From Agromyces sp. (GTDB lineage Bacteria > Actinomycetota > Actinomycetes > Actinomycetales > Microbacteriaceae): a stretch of DNA of 11,086 nt. The translations under genes and the position numbers were made by a program. Below are positions 1 to 6,011 of the stretch, in pieces. The stretch's first letter is position 1. Every line of letters begins with the position of its first letter. The stretch is from the NCBI GenBank assembly GCA_031178025.1, contig JAPSJU010000054.1, positions 1-11,086 on the forward strand, given 5' to 3'. The notes under the pieces are model-generated. The model was given only the letters and a program-made list of their open reading frames with translations, was not told where the DNA came from and made no database searches.

Positions 1-656
1 GGCGCGGTCGCCAGTCCGTCGACGAGTTCCCCGGCGAACGGCGTGCACAGGAGCATCCCGATGGCGCAGCCCAGCCAGACCACCTGCGCGTTCGGGAGCC
101 GGGTGAGCACCGGTTTCTGGAAGAGCACCCCGGCGGTGTAGGCGAGCGCGGCGAGCAGCGCCCACAGCAGCCCGGGGCCGCCGCCGAACACGGATCCGCC
201 GGTGCCGATGCCGATGAGCATGACCCCGACGAACGCGACGCCCGTGCCGATCAGCAGCCACTTCGGCACGCCCTCGCCGAGCAGGAGACCGGCGCCGAGC
301 GCGATCAGGATCGGCGCGATGTTGACGACCATCGCGGTCGTGCCGGCGTCGAGCGACTGCTCGGCGACGTTGAGGGCGATGCTGTACCCGCCGAACCAGA
401 GCCCGCCGAAGCCGAGCAGCAGGAGCCACTCGCGCCGAGTCGGCGCGACCCACGCGTGCCGCAGGAGCAACGGCGCCAGGAGCACGGTGCCGACGATGAG
501 CCGGCCGAGTGCGAGGGCTCCCGCCGTGAAGTGCGGCCCCGTGCCCCGGACGACGATGAACGCGCTCGCCCACGCCAGGATGGTGACGACGATCGCGGCG
601 TAGACGAGCGGGGTCACGGCCGGGACGGCGCCGGCGGGGTGTCGGGATGTGGTCAC
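1..656 (-). CDS. EamA/DMT-family transporter, N-terminal 218 residues (runs off window)
   Basis: Translating the minus strand from the GTG at 656 gives an open frame that stays open to base 1, so the C-terminal third is outside the window. The product is very hydrophobic, with about six membrane segments visible (roughly residues 16-37, 45-66, 76-95, 105-127, 132-152 and 161-180). The motifs WASAFIVVRG near 29-38, GRLIVG near 51-56 and the stretch from NVAEQSLDAGTTAM to LLLGEG are typical of the first EamA repeat of drug/metabolite transporters, and a second repeat starts near 161. Full-length members have about 300 residues. The substrate cannot be told. An in-frame TAG at 666-668 limits the start to GTG 656 or the later GTG 617. 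The gene diverges from hemE and shares a gap of about 100 bases with it; nothing ties its function to heme. Confidence 0.85.
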   Translation of the reverse strand, partial: MTTSRHPAGAVPAVTPLVYAAIVVTILAWASAFIVVRGTGPHFTAGALALGRLIVGTVLLAPLLLRHAWVAPTRREWLLLLGFGGLWFGGYSIALNVAEQSLDAGTTAMVVNIAPILIALGAGLLLGEGVPKWLLIGTGVAFVGVMLIGIGTGGSVFGGGPGLLWALLAALAYTAGVLFQKPVLTRLPNAQVVWLGCAIGMLLCTPFAGELVDGLATA

Positions 657-662
657 GAGCCG

Positions 663-668
663 ACGCTA
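663..668 (-). promoter_or_regulatory. Candidate -10 hexamer (TAGCGT) for the transporter gene
   Basis: On the minus strand TAGCGT fits the actinobacterial -10 consensus TANNNT and is followed by exactly 6 bases and then the GTG at 656. This spacing would put the transcription start at or next to the start codon, giving a leaderless mRNA, and I see no Shine-Dalgarno sequence. No good -35 is visible. The same layout occurs before the minus-strand glycosylase gene, hemQ and hemB. Confidence 0.45.
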
Positions 669-757
669 GTGCTCGTCGTCGTCCCCGTCGTCCATGTGGC
701 AGCCGATCGTGCCCGGACGACCGGATGCCGACGGTGCCCCCAGCCCGATGAGCGACA

Positions 758-1924
758 ATGTCACCCGTGATCCTCTCCTCGCAGCATCCCCTGTCCGCCG
801 GCCTCACGGGCGACTCGCGCCTCATCCGGGCCTACCGGGGGGAGCGTTCCGACACCACCCCCGTGTGGTTCATGCGGCAGGCGGGGCGCTCGCTGCCCGA
901 GTATCGCGAGCTCCGGGTCGGCACGCGGATGCTCGACGCGTGCCTCGACCCGGGTCTCGCGAGCGAGATCACGTTGCAGCCCGTGCGACGCCACCGGGTC
1001 GACGCCGGCATCTTCTTCTCCGACATCGTCGTGCCGCTGAAGCTCGTCGGGGTCGACGTCGAGATCCAGCCCGGGCGCGGGCCGGTCTTCGGCCGCGGAT
1101 ATGCGGATGCCGCCGCCGTCGCCGAGTTGACGAGCATCGACCCCGCTCGGCTCGACGAGGCATCCGCACCCATCACGGATGCGGTGCAGCGCACGATCAC
1201 GGAGCTGAACGCGACGCCCGAGGCCGGTGGGGGCGACGCCGCAGCCGGAGCCGCGACGCCGCTCATCGGCTTCGCCGGCGCGCCGTTCACCCTCGCGGCG
1301 TACCTCGCCGAAGGAGGCCCCTCGAAGGACCACCTCGCCGCGCGCACCCTCATGCACGCCGACCCGGGCGCCTGGCGCGCGCTCATGGAGTGGACGGCCG
1401 AGCTGACCGGGCGGTTCCTGCGCACGCAGGTCCTGGCCGGTGCGTCCGCGGCCCAGCTCTTCGACTCGTGGGCCGGGGCGCTCTCGCTCGCCGACTACGA
1501 GGCCCACGTCGCGCCGGCCTCGGCCAGGGCCCTCAGCTTCGTGCACGACCTCGAGTACGAGACGGCGGATGCCGGCGGCTCCGCCGTGACGCGCGCCGTG
1601 CCCGTCGTGCACTTCGGCGTCGGCACGGGCGAGCTGCTCTCGGCCATGCACGGGATCGGCGTCGACACCGTGGGCGTCGACTACCGCGTGCCGCTCGACG
1701 TCGCGTCGCAGCGGATCGGCGCGGATGTGCCGTTGCAGGGCAACCTCGACCCCGCGCTGCTCGCCGCGCCCTGGCCCGTGCTCGAGGCCGCCGTGCGAGA
1801 CGTGCTCGCGCGCGGGACGGCCGCTCCGGCGCATGTCTTCAACCTCGGCCATGGCGTTCCCCCCGAGACCGACCCCACCGTCCTCACCCGCGTGGTGGAG
1901 CTCGTGCACGAGGTGCGGGCATGA
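758..1924 (+). CDS. hemE: Uroporphyrinogen III decarboxylase
   Basis: HemE removes the four acetate carboxyls of uroporphyrinogen III to give coproporphyrinogen III; it is a soluble, cofactor-free enzyme. The 388-residue product carries the family signatures: PVWFMRQAGRSLPEYRE at 35-51, whose R40 and R44 correspond to the substrate-binding arginines; FFSDIVVPL at 86-94 with the catalytic aspartate D89; GFAGAPFTLAAYL at 171-183; QLFDSWAG at 233-240; QGNLDPALL at 327-335; and FNLGHGVPPETDP at 361-373 with the conserved H365. It is longer than the usual 340-360 residues because of Gly/Ala-rich insertions near 150-168 and 268-280. The start is uncertain: ATG 758 has no clear ribosome site, and an in-frame GTG at 767 lies 7 bases after a GACAAT hexamer (754-759), which could make that GTG a leaderless start. 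The stop overlaps the hemY start (ATGA), so the two genes are probably co-transcribed and translationally coupled. Confidence 0.95.
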   Translation: MSPVILSSQHPLSAGLTGDSRLIRAYRGERSDTTPVWFMRQAGRSLPEYRELRVGTRMLDACLDPGLASEITLQPVRRHRVDAGIFFSDIVVPLKLVGVDVEIQPGRGPVFGRGYADAAAVAELTSIDPARLDEASAPITDAVQRTITELNATPEAGGGDAAAGAATPLIGFAGAPFTLAAYLAEGGPSKDHLAARTLMHADPGAWRALMEWTAELTGRFLRTQVLAGASAAQLFDSWAGALSLADYEAHVAPASARALSFVHDLEYETADAGGSAVTRAVPVVHFGVGTGELLSAMHGIGVDTVGVDYRVPLDVASQRIGADVPLQGNLDPALLAAPWPVLEAAVRDVLARGTAAPAHVFNLGHGVPPETDPTVLTRVVELVHEVRA

Positions 1925-3453
1925 CCGATGACCTCGGAACGCGTCCGGCATCGCCGGGCGCGCCGCGGTCGGCGGAGGCGGACACCGACGTCGTCGTGAT
2001 CGGCGGCGGGGTGGCGGGGCTCGTCGCCGCGCTCGAGTGCGCGAAGGTGGGCCTGCGCGTGACGGTGCTCGAGCGTCACGACCGCCTCGGCGGCTGCGTC
2101 GGTCGCATCGAGCTCGACGGGCTCACGCTCGACAGCGGTGCGGAGTCGTTCGCCACCCGTGGCGGCGCCGTGGCGGAACTGCTCACCGCATTGGGCCTCG
2201 AGGCCGACATCGAGCGGCCCGACCCGGCCGGCGCATGGCTGGTCATGCCCGGCGCGGACGGAGCGGCGGATGCCGCACCGATGCCGCGGACCGGCATCCT
2301 CGGCATCCCGGCGAACCCCCTCGGCGACGACGTGCGCCGGATCATCGGTTGGCGCGGCGCCATCCGCGCGTACGCCGACCGCGTCATCCCGATCCTCCGC
2401 ATCGGCCGCTATCGCAGCCTCGGCCACCTCGTGCGTTCCCGCATGGGTCGCGCGGTGCTCGATCGGCTCGTCACGCCGATCTCCGCGGGGGTCTACTCGA
2501 CGGATCCGGATCTGCTCGACGTCGATGTCGTGGCCCCGGGCCTCAACCAGGCCATGACCCGCACCGGTTCGCTCTCGGGCGGCGTCGGCCAACTCGTCGA
2601 GGCGCGCACGGCAGGCAGCGCCGTGCTCGGCCTCCGCGGCGGGATGCACCGCCTCGTCGACGCGCTCGCGGCGCAGCTCGACCGGTTCGGGGTCGTCGTC
2701 GTGACGGGCGCCGAGGTCGCCTCGCTCCAGCGCGCGCCGGGTGACGCGGGCTTCGTCACGCTGGCGGGCCTCGCCGAACGATCAGCAGATGAGGCCGCGG
2801 AGGCCGGGGAGGCCGCCTCGCTGACCGTCACCTCGAGGTACGTGGTGGTCGCCGCCCACGCCGAGGCGTCCCGTCGGCTCATCGCCGGCGCCTCGCCCGG
2901 CTGGGCCGGCGACGTCGAGTGGCCGGCCGCCGCATCCGTCGAGCTCGTGACCCTCGTGCTCGATGCACCGGCCCTCGACGCGGCGCCGCGCGGAACCGGG
3001 GTGCTCGTCGCGTCCGGCACGCCGGGCGTCACGGCGAAGGCGCTCACGCACTCGAGCGCGAAGTGGCCGTGGCTCGCCGCCGCGGCCCGCCCCCGGCACG
3101 TCGTCCGCCTGTCGTACGGTCGGGCGGGCGCACCCAACCCCCTCGACGGCCGCTCCGACGAGGAGGTCGCCGCACTCGCGCTCGCCGACGCCTCGGTCCT
3201 GCTCGGCGTCCCGCTCGACCGCACGATGCTGCGCGCCGCCGGACGCAGCGCCTGGCGGGACGCCCTCTCGCAGGCGACGCTCGGGCAGCGCGACCGCGTG
3301 CGGGAGCTCGAGGACCTGCTCGCCGAGGAGCCCGGCATCGAGGCGACGGGATCATGGATCGCAGGCACCGGCCTGGCCTCGGTCGTGCCGCACGCGCTCG
3401 GCGCGGCACGCCGCATCCGCCATCACGCCGTGGGACCCGGCGACGACGCATAG
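1921..3453 (+). CDS. hemY: Coproporphyrinogen III oxidase, HemY/CgoX type (protoporphyrinogen-oxidase family)
   Basis: This FAD flavoprotein takes six electrons from the porphyrinogen. In Gram-positives that also have HemQ, the physiological substrate is coproporphyrinogen III. The 510-residue product opens with a Rossmann FAD motif, VVVIGGGVAGLVAALE at 24-39, followed by an acidic/basic strand end (VTVLERHDRLGG). It has the family core PISAGVYSTDPDLLDVDVVAP in the middle and closes with the second FAD-contact motif TGSWIAGTGLASVVPHAL near the C-terminus. The length matches the family. The ATG at 1921 overlaps the hemE stop by four bases and is preceded by GAGGTG at 1910-1915, a good ribosome site. 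The same frame is open far upstream through hemE, but that part is arginine-rich shadow sequence. The first 20 residues are an unstructured, Asp/Pro/Ala-rich lead-in. The gene is also called hemG in some annotations; cgoX is the pathway-specific name. Confidence 0.93.
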   Translation: MTDDLGTRPASPGAPRSAEADTDVVVIGGGVAGLVAALECAKVGLRVTVLERHDRLGGCVGRIELDGLTLDSGAESFATRGGAVAELLTALGLEADIERPDPAGAWLVMPGADGAADAAPMPRTGILGIPANPLGDDVRRIIGWRGAIRAYADRVIPILRIGRYRSLGHLVRSRMGRAVLDRLVTPISAGVYSTDPDLLDVDVVAPGLNQAMTRTGSLSGGVGQLVEARTAGSAVLGLRGGMHRLVDALAAQLDRFGVVVVTGAEVASLQRAPGDAGFVTLAGLAERSADEAAEAGEAASLTVTSRYVVVAAHAEASRRLIAGASPGWAGDVEWPAAASVELVTLVLDAPALDAAPRGTGVLVASGTPGVTAKALTHSSAKWPWLAAAARPRHVVRLSYGRAGAPNPLDGRSDEEVAALALADASVLLGVPLDRTMLRAAGRSAWRDALSQATLGQRDRVRELEDLLAEEPGIEATGSWIAGTGLASVVPHALGAARRIRHHAVGPGDDA

Positions 3454-3501
3454 CCCGAGCGGAATACTCTCGTGCAACCCCCTTGCGCCTCACCGCTCGG
3501 G
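3454..3501. other. Compound stem-loop after hemY
   Basis: A perfect 9-base inverted repeat, CCCGAGCGG (3454-3462) and CCGCTCGGG (3493-3501), begins on the base after the hemY stop. Inside its 30-base loop sits a second hairpin: bases 3472-3477 pair with 3483-3488 (one G-U pair) around a five-C loop. No T-run follows, so this is not a standard intrinsic terminator. It may be an RNA 3'-end structure of hemEY, a rho-linked terminator or an operator. It overlaps the -35 region of the promoter proposed for the next gene. Confidence 0.5.
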
Positions 3502-3510
3502 GTCTACTCT
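3483..3510 (+). promoter_or_regulatory. Candidate promoter for the YtxH-holin-DUF3618 genes
   Basis: TTGCGC at 3483-3488, a 16-base spacer and TACTCT at 3505-3510 fit an actinobacterial housekeeping promoter (TTGNNN / TANNNT). The predicted transcription start near 3517 would leave a leader of about 60 bases. A second identical TACTCT lies at 3465-3470, inside the stem-loop. Confidence 0.45.
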
Positions 3511-3577
3511 GGAAGACGTCGCCGTGGCGATCCATGCGCTCCACGGGCGTGCGAACCACAAGGGAATCGGGGTGCAC

Positions 3578-4051
3578 ATGAAGGGCAAGATCCTCTTCGT
3601 CGTCGGAGTCGGCGTCGGATACGTGCTCGGCACTCGTGCCGGCCGCGAACGTTACGAGCAGATCAGCAAGGCCGCCGAGGGCGTCTGGAACCGGCCCGAG
3701 GTGCAGCAGGGCGTCGGTACCGTGAAGGACTTCGCGATGAGCCGCGTCGGTGATCTCAGCGAGACGGTGCTCGACGGCGTCAAGGGCCTCATCGGCAACG
3801 CCACGAAGGGCTCCGGAGCGAGCAAGGCCGACGTGAGCCGAGCGGCGCGCTCCGCGAAGGAGAGCATCGCGAAGGCGGCCGGCGCCGCGAGGAGCGCCGT
3901 CGACGACGCGGCCTCGAAGCTCGAGGGGGCCATCGACGACGCGAGCGACGTCGCCGCCACGTCGGCCACCTCCTCGTCGCGCGCGACGGGATCGAAGCCC
4001 GCGACGGGCGCCGCCGCGAAGAGCGGGCCCTCCGCGACCTCCGGCTCCTGA
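3578..4051 (+). CDS. YtxH-like small membrane-anchored protein
   Basis: The 157-residue product starts with one glycine-rich hydrophobic segment (about residues 4-18, GKILFVVGVGVGYVLGTRAG), followed at once by basic residues and the RERYEQI motif of YtxH-like proteins. Next comes a predicted helical region to about residue 75 (VWNRPEVQQGVGTVKDF). A long Ala/Ser/Lys/Asp-rich tail follows, with amphipathic repeats (ARSAKESIAKAAGAARSAVD) and then low complexity. It is probably a membrane-tethered helical protein; YtxH relatives are linked to general stress, but the function is unknown. ATG 3578 was chosen; GTG 3572, two codons upstream, is better spaced from AAGGGA at 3560-3565 and may be the true start. 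It is first of three small envelope-protein genes and has its own promoter candidate. Confidence 0.75.
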   Translation: MKGKILFVVGVGVGYVLGTRAGRERYEQISKAAEGVWNRPEVQQGVGTVKDFAMSRVGDLSETVLDGVKGLIGNATKGSGASKADVSRAARSAKESIAKAAGAARSAVDDAASKLEGAIDDASDVAATSATSSSRATGSKPATGAAAKSGPSATSGS

Positions 4052-4065
4052 TCGGAGGACGGGAC

Positions 4066-4470
4066 ATGGCCGCACCGTCGAACGACGATCGTTCGCTGTT
4101 CACCCTCGTCGGCGAACTGCCCGACCGGGTCTCCGACCTCATCCGCGCCGAGATCGACCAGCTCAAGGCCGAGATCGGCTACAAGGTCAAGCACTTCGGC
4201 ATCGGCGCCGGCCTCATCGCCGGCGCCGCGTTCGTGGCGATCTTCCTGCTGGGCACGCTCATCGCCACCGGCATCCTGGCGCTCTCGCTCGTGATGCCGG
4301 GATGGGCGGCCGCCCTCATCGTCTCCGGCGTGCTGCTGCTCATCGTCGCGATCCTCGTGGGCATCGCCGTGCTGAACTTCAAGCGCGGCAGTGAACCCCT
4401 CGAGTCGATCGAGAGCCTCCGCAGGGACCTCGACATGGTGAAGGGAACAGGCCGGTATGACCACGACTGA
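4066..4470 (+). CDS. Phage-holin-family / actinobacterial holin-X-like membrane protein
   Basis: The 134-residue protein has a charged N-terminal helix (about residues 10-42, RVSDLIRAEIDQLKAEIGYKV), two long membrane segments (about 46-76 and 80-105) with a short PGW turn between them, and a charged C-terminal tail. This is the layout of the actinobacterial holin-X/DUF1469 family, whose 'holin' label comes from topology; a role in lysis is not shown. Nothing phage-like surrounds it. A strong ribosome site, GGAGGA at 4054-4059, lies 6 bases before the ATG. It sits 14 bases after the YtxH-like gene and overlaps the next gene by 14 bases, so all three are very likely one transcript. Confidence 0.82.
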   Translation: MAAPSNDDRSLFTLVGELPDRVSDLIRAEIDQLKAEIGYKVKHFGIGAGLIAGAAFVAIFLLGTLIATGILALSLVMPGWAAALIVSGVLLLIVAILVGIAVLNFKRGSEPLESIESLRRDLDMVKGTGRYDHD

Positions 4471-4768
4471 GACCGGTCGGGCCCTCGCTCCGCGCGACAC
4501 CAAGACGCGCGAGCGCAACCTCACGCGACTGCAGGCGAAGCAGAACTCCACTCGCGCCCGCGCCGAGTTCGCCGCGACCCTGAACGCGCTCGAGGACAAG
4601 CTCAATGTGCCGAAGCAGGTGCGGAAGTCCACGGCACGGCTGAGGGCGAGGGCGCAGCGCTTCGCCGACGAGCAGCCCGGGCCGGCCCTCGCGGCGGCCG
4701 TCGGAGTCGTCGCGGTCGTGGGCGTCACGGTGTGGCTCGTCGTGCGCGCCGTGGTCGACGACAAGTAG
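4457..4768 (+). CDS. DUF3618-like protein with C-terminal membrane anchor
   Basis: The 103-residue product has a highly charged, helical N-terminal two thirds (RNLTRLQAKQNSTRARAEF at 20-38, then TLNALEDKLNVPKQVRKS). A single membrane segment at about 77-100 and a short DDK tail complete it. The 'TR.EFAATLNALEDKLN.P' pattern is the DUF3618 signature, found in actinobacteria beside holin-X-like genes. Function unknown; the arrangement suggests it works with the preceding two-TM protein at the cell membrane. Its ATG lies inside the preceding gene, and AAGGG at 4441-4445 is a moderately spaced ribosome site. Confidence 0.8.
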   Translation: MTTTETGRALAPRDTKTRERNLTRLQAKQNSTRARAEFAATLNALEDKLNVPKQVRKSTARLRARAQRFADEQPGPALAAAVGVVAVVGVTVWLVVRAVVDDK

Positions 4769-4787
4769 GCGCGCGACCGACTCCCCG

Positions 4788-5426
4788 ATGGCTCCGCTCG
4801 ACGCCGGCCACGCCCCGACCGCCGTCGACCGCGTCACCGACGCGGTACGCGACGAGATCCTCAGTGGTGCGCTGCCGGCGGATGCGCCGCTCCGCGAGGC
4901 CGCCGCCGCCGAGCGATACGGCGTCTCCCGGCACACGGTACGGGCGGCGTTCCAGCGCCTCGTCGCCGAGCGGCTCGCGGTCGCCTCGCCCTACCGCGGC
5001 GTGCGCGTCGCGAGCTTCGACCGAGCGACGATCATCGCCCTGCAGCACCTGCGCGCCGCGCTCGAGGTCGAGGCGGTCCGCATCGCGAACGAGCGGTTCG
5101 GCGCGGAATGGCCGGATGCCGTGCTCGCCCCGGCGCGTGACGCGCTCGCCCGGCTGGAGGCATCCGTCGACTGGCTCGAGGCCGAGCGCATCCACGCGGA
5201 GATCCACCGGGCGATCGTCGCCGCATCGGGCAGCCCCCGGATCATGGAGGCGCACGCCTCGCTGGGGAGCGAACTGCTCTTGTTCCTCCTGCACGTGCGA
5301 CCGCACTACACGCTCGAGACGCTCGTCGCCGAGCACCGCGAGCTGCTCGCGGACGTGCAGGAGGTGGGCCCCGACGCGATCCGAGCCCACCTCGAGCACT
5401 CCACCCGCCTGCTCTTCGGGGGCTGA
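4788..5426 (+). CDS. GntR-family transcriptional regulator, FCD subfamily
   Basis: The 212-residue product has an N-terminal winged helix (about 11-76: VRDEILSGALPADAPLREAA, then RYGVSRHTVRAAFQRLVAERL as the recognition region). A C-terminal all-helical FCD effector domain follows, with the landmark HRAIVAASGSP at 140-150, AEHRELL at 181-187 and AIRAHLEHS near 197-205. Three of the usual metal-binding histidines can be placed (H140, H183, H201), but the position normally held by the first aspartate appears to be H136. FCD regulators usually respond to small acids and often control nearby genes; the effector and targets are unknown here. It starts 19 bases after the DUF3618 gene without an obvious promoter and ends 4 bases from the convergent glycosylase gene. 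Confidence 0.88.
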   Translation: MAPLDAGHAPTAVDRVTDAVRDEILSGALPADAPLREAAAAERYGVSRHTVRAAFQRLVAERLAVASPYRGVRVASFDRATIIALQHLRAALEVEAVRIANERFGAEWPDAVLAPARDALARLEASVDWLEAERIHAEIHRAIVAASGSPRIMEAHASLGSELLLFLLHVRPHYTLETLVAEHRELLADVQEVGPDAIRAHLEHSTRLLFGG

Positions 5427-5430
5427 TCCG

Positions 5431-5880
5431 TCAGGGCGTCGGGTCGCCCGTCGCGCGCTCCCAGTCGGCCACCGGACCGGGAATCGCCGTGAAGAGCGGG
5501 TGCGGCTCGGGCACCGCGACATCCGAGAAGGCCGCGAGTCGGCTCGGGTCCCGGAGCGCCAGCTTCGCCCGCAGGTGGGCCCACTCGAGATCGAGCTGTC
5601 CGCGGGTCACGGGAATGACCACCGGCACGTCGCTCCGGCGGCGCACCAACGCGCGGTCGAAGCGGTAGCCGCGGGCGCTCGCCTCGTCGGCCACGGCGGT
5701 GAGGTAGTCGCCGATCGTCGCGACCGGATCGGGCACGGTGCGGAAGCGCTCGAGCTGGGGATGTCGCGTGTAGCCGCGGGTGTTGCCCACGAGCACCGCC
5801 TGCGCGAGCAGCGACTCCCGCCAGCACGCGGTGAGTCCCTGGCGGTCGAGGTAGCGCGGATGCAGCGACCAGATCCTCAT
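5431..5880 (-). CDS. DenV-like pyrimidine-dimer DNA glycosylase / endonuclease V family protein
   Basis: The 149-residue product begins MRIWSLHPRYLDRQGL, continues with WRESLLAQAVL and TRGYTRHPQLERF (34-46), and has EASARGYRFDRALV near 66-79. This is the pattern of the bacterial Pyr_excise (PF03013) family related to phage T4 endonuclease V, which cuts the glycosyl bond at UV-made cyclobutane dimers and nicks the backbone. The active-site glutamate appears to be kept as E22 (in WRES), but T4's N-terminal Thr2 is not present. The frame is open upstream to 6009; ATG 5880 was chosen because the family begins with MRIW/MRLW and a -10-like hexamer lies just before it. The gene is convergent with the GntR gene and divergent from the methyltransferase gene. 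Activity on dimers is inferred from family alone. Confidence 0.78.
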   Translation of the reverse strand: MRIWSLHPRYLDRQGLTACWRESLLAQAVLVGNTRGYTRHPQLERFRTVPDPVATIGDYLTAVADEASARGYRFDRALVRRRSDVPVVIPVTRGQLDLEWAHLRAKLALRDPSRLAAFSDVAVPEPHPLFTAIPGPVADWERATGDPTP

Positions 5881-5886
5881 GCAGCG

Positions 5887-5892
5887 AGCGTA
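5887..5892 (-). promoter_or_regulatory. Candidate -10 hexamer (TACGCT) for the DenV-like gene
   Basis: TACGCT on the minus strand matches TANNNT and is followed by 6 bases and the ATG at 5880, implying a leaderless transcript. No ribosome site lies between. A convincing -35 is not visible. Confidence 0.45.
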
Positions 5893-5925
5893 CGCGGGAT
5901 GCTCCCGCTCGCCCCGTGGATCTCC

Positions 5926-5954
5926 TTGGCGAGGCCGCCGCGAGGGAGGAGACT
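5926..5954 (+). promoter_or_regulatory. Candidate promoter for the methyltransferase gene, TTGGCG-N17-GAGACT
   Basis: TTGGCG (5926-5931) and GAGACT (5949-5954) are 17 bases apart. The whole 29-base stretch matches the region before hemQ (7164-7192) at 22 of 29 positions, including both hexamers except the last base of the -35. The predicted start near 5961 would leave a leader of about 50 bases with its own ribosome site before the ATG at 6012. Confidence 0.45.
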
Positions 5955-6011
5955 GCTCGTGCGCGCCCTGCCGATCGCACACCTCGTTCCATGAGAGAAA
6001 GGCACACATCG

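Noticed and set aside
694..1920. Upstream extension of the hemY frame through hemE
   Set aside because: The extension is arginine/histidine-rich sequence in the wrong frame of hemE; the ATG at 1921 has a ribosome site and starts just before the FAD domain.
761..1951. Minus-strand frame of 396 codons opposite hemE
   Set aside because: Low-complexity Gly/Arg/Glu composition, no domain, fully opposite a conserved enzyme.
4066..4470. Reading the holin-family gene as evidence of a prophage
   Set aside because: No endolysin, integrase, structural or attachment-site signal is near, and this family is a normal chromosomal membrane protein in actinobacteria.
4744..4774. Inverted repeat GCGCGCC/GGCGCGC before the GntR gene as operator or terminator
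   Set aside because: Seven GC-only bases with a 17-base loop and no T-run are likely by chance at this base composition.
5959..5994. Eleven-codon leader peptide before the methyltransferase gene
   Set aside because: Its GTG lies at or before the predicted transcript start, it has no ribosome site, and it shows no regulatory codon run.
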